Part shown: positions 61,657 through 64,000 of the stretch, piece after piece
Numbering within the stretch: the stretch's first letter is position 1
Layout of the letters: each line of letters begins with the position of its first letter
Origin: Promerops cafer
Lineage: Eukaryota; Chordata; Aves; Passeriformes; Nectariniidae
DNA length: 64,000 nucleotides
Direction of reading: 5' to 3'
NCBI GenBank assembly: GCA_013398275.1
Contig: VZSE01005027.1
Span: 218,584 to 282,583, forward strand
Made by a program: the position numbers and the translations under genes
The notes under the pieces: model-generated
What the model saw: only the letters and a program-made list of their open reading frames with translations
Told to the model about the DNA's origin: nothing
The model's database searches: none

Positions 61657-62139
61657 TGAGGGCATCATCTCTGCTAATGGGCCATCAAAGATTCCCAAGA
61701 ATGACTCATAGAATTACATCATCCCATTCTAAAAGTCCCTGCTGTGGGGGAGGTGCCAGACATTCCTGCCTGTGTATAATATGGGGCTTGGGACACCACG
61801 ACCACCACTGGACACCCAGAGGACAAGAGCTCTTGACCACCACCACTGGACCTCCCGAGAAGGACAAGACCTTTCCACAGGACCACCATTTTCAACAAGA
61901 CCACATCCATCACTGCAGCTTGACTGCAACTACCATTTATTCATACTGCTACCACCACCCTGACCAACAGGGTGTCAAGCTGCACCCCCACTTTGTCAGT
62001 TTAAGACAGTGTTTCTGTACTATTGACTTTATTGTAATGTATTTATTTTCCTATTAAACTGCTTCTCTGACTTGAAATCTCTCACAAGATATTTGTGTGG
62101 AGTTCAGTTCTCCCACTGGTTTACCTTCAAACCAGCACA
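61657..62139 (+). mobile_element. LTR of a second family, plus strand
   Basis: It begins near TGAGGGCATCATCTC, only 17 bp after the previous LTR, and ends TTCAAACCAGCACA. TATAAT lies at 61775-61780 and the variant poly(A) signal ATTAAA at 62053-62058. A CCACCAC-rich stretch lies in the middle. No matching duplication was found at the ends. Confidence 0.65.
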
Positions 62140-62429
62140 ATAGAGAAAAACTGACAAAGATTTCCACCTGTACAGAAGCTAGAGATATGATTGTCTGACA
62201 CAGAGATGTACCCAATTTGACTTTACTTTCGCTATCTTGGGTAGCATAAACAATGAAGCCATGGATATGAGAGGCTCAGGATAACAGCAAAAGCCTTGTT
62301 GTAGAGCCAAAATGCTTTCAGTTCTGACTAAGTTACAATGAAATCCTTGACAAAACATCTTCTCTGCCTTTGTTGCTAGACTTGCCCAGATTAACGCTTC
62401 TAAGGATATTTTTACCTATAACACAGTCA
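62140..62429. other. Spacer, no feature seen
   Basis: AT-rich DNA between two LTR-derived blocks. Confidence 0.4.
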
Positions 62430-64000
62430 TAGTTTAATGGAAGTCTGGTTTTCAGCTGGGGGGGAAGAGGGTGGTTCCCTGTGGGGACTTGCTGGAGACA
62501 ATGAACTGGCTGGATTTGAAGGGCCAATCAGCTGTCTAGGTTTGGGGATTGACACCCGTTTGGACCACCTGAAGGAGTTAAGCATGGCCCTGTGGAAAAA
62601 GCACATTTAAAGATGAAGGAACCCCGGGAAAATGTTCTCTTGACTTCCAGCCTTTGATAGGCCAGGCCAGACCTGTGTGGCCCCCATGGCCGGGTTGGCG
62701 TGTGGCCAGGCTGGGCCTGGCTGGCCTAGCCAAGATTTTCTGCCCCGCAGAGGAGTGGTGAGTGGGCTGACAAGCCCTTCACTGGGGAGCCCGCCAGGCC
62801 CTGTCCCAGCGGGTGGCTGGGGCTCCTTCTCAGAGGGGCTGGCCCCCTTCTTGGCAGAGCCTGGGGACTAGTGGCGGTAAAAGGCCCCGCGGCCAGTGCT
62901 GGGAGCAGCCCTGAAGCCGAGATGGGCCGGGGCCAGGAGCAGACACAAAGCTGAGAGAGGCCGGGGTCAGGAGCGGCTGTGCAGCCATTGCCATCCTGGA
63001 CCAGGAGCACCCACGTGGCCAGGACCACACGACCGGGATTGGAGTGGCCAAGGTGGCACCATGCGGCCACGGCTATCTCTGCATGATTCAACAGACTTCA
63101 TTTGCTCAGCTTTTAGCCAGCTATGCTATGGACTGAAGGACAAAAAGCAGCGGCAGCAGTTTTTTTTCTTTTTTCTTTCTCAGCACCCCGCATGAAGGAA
63201 AAACACGGGGTGGTGCCGGCAGCCAGCGCAGCTTGCCCAGTGCCGGCCAGGACCACGTGATCAGCAGAGACACAGCGATTTCTCGACTGCAGAGCCTGGA
63301 CAAGATCAACCTTTCAACAATACAGAACTCTATAAAAACTGTTTCAATTGGTAAAGCTTGAGAACAAATGAACCTACAAACATCAATTCTTTCCTGAATC
63401 AGGGAAAAGAAAGGGTGAAGACACAACATGGGCCTCTGAGGTCAGTGAAGAAAGAGGCAAGTTCTAGATGGGAAGGCATTGGAGGAGATGCCTTAGTCTT
63501 GGGCTGAAATCTTATTGTAAGGCTATAGAGAAGATATAATTGATACATCAGACTCTTTCCTTGTAACTCATAGAAATGCATTAGGGGGATGTAGTATTCT
63601 AACACAACTGTAAGCCAAGGCACCAGTATTGAAGCAGGTAGAAATTACTGTAATCCAATGAGAAACTTGAACAGAGAGAGATGAGAAACTTTGCCCCAGA
63701 GATAGTTATAGAAAACCTCTGTCCCCAGAGAGGGATGAAGAGAACTTTTATCTTATGCTAGAACAGCTCATCGTTAAAATAGCACCCTAATAATTTGACA
63801 GAGTTGTAAGCAGATTTTCCTTTCTCGGGTGGCTGATTTGCTGTGACATTGAAGCCACGAGAGAATTGTTTCTTGTGGAAAAGTCTTCATAGCATAACAA
63901 GAGAAACTCCTCTCCCTAAGTAGACTGAAGAAAGACTATTCTAGAGGTGATAAACTGACTGAAAGTCCAAAGTTTTGTCTTCTTATGTTGTCAATGGGAA
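62430..64000 (+). mobile_element. Probable ERV/LTR-derived sequence, cut by the window edge
   Basis: From about 62430 the sequence changes to a GC-rich block (62640-63260, rich in GGCC and CpG) and then to an AT-richer stretch to the window end that resembles passerine ERV sequence (for example AAGTAGACTGAAGAAAGACT near 63920). The orientation and boundaries are inferred. Open frames in the GC-rich part show no retroviral motif. A GC-rich host sequence is possible but less likely given the LTR cluster just upstream. Confidence 0.4.

Noticed and set aside
1..64000. CRISPR arrays, operons, phage or plasmid features
   Set aside because: Repeat content, base composition and gene structure are those of a vertebrate chromosome; no regularly spaced repeats or ribosome-binding-site-led genes were seen.

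Overview
The window reads as vertebrate nuclear DNA, most likely from a bird and probably a songbird. The signs are an AT-rich background poor in CpG, many CR1 LINE fragments with the typical 3' ends (repeats of the ATTCTRTG type), and endogenous retrovirus (ERV) LTRs of the types common in passerines. There are no tRNA or rRNA genes, CRISPR arrays, operons or other prokaryotic signals. Two single N bases (1924 and 10732) mark it as a draft assembly. Element names such as ERVL and ERVK are recognised by eye, not by a database search.

Layout. 1-2.4 kb holds a retroviral LTR running in from the left edge and a minus-strand solo LTR with a target-site duplication. 5.7-12.7 kb is a decayed ERVL-type provirus on the minus strand: LTR, a leader open frame, gag, protease, reverse transcriptase, RNase H, integrase, LTR. 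A second LTR lies inside it, and a 302-bp exact duplication sits around an N. 12.7-13.2 kb carries two CR1 tails. 20.0-21.9 kb is a 5'-truncated CR1 split by a solo LTR. 23-34 kb is mostly single-copy. It holds the best hint of a cellular gene: two phase-compatible minus-strand exons ending in a stop codon and poly(A) signal at 23 kb, with a CpG island about 8-10 kb upstream at 33.6-33.9 kb. 34-45.9 kb is AT-rich and nearly featureless. 45.9-46.6 kb is a plus-strand LTR with a 6-bp duplication. 48.2-49.3 kb has two CR1 pieces back to back. 52.4-54.1 kb has two LTR-like promoter blocks. 58.35-60.17 kb is a long minus-strand CR1. 60.8-64 kb is a cluster of LTRs running off the right edge.

Function. 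Nearly all recognisable coding sequence is dead retroelement: the viral reading frames are broken and both CR1 reverse transcriptases have lost a catalytic aspartate. The possible cellular gene is inferred only from splice signals and reading phase, and its product is not recognised. Most of the remaining DNA shows no feature that can be supported by eye.
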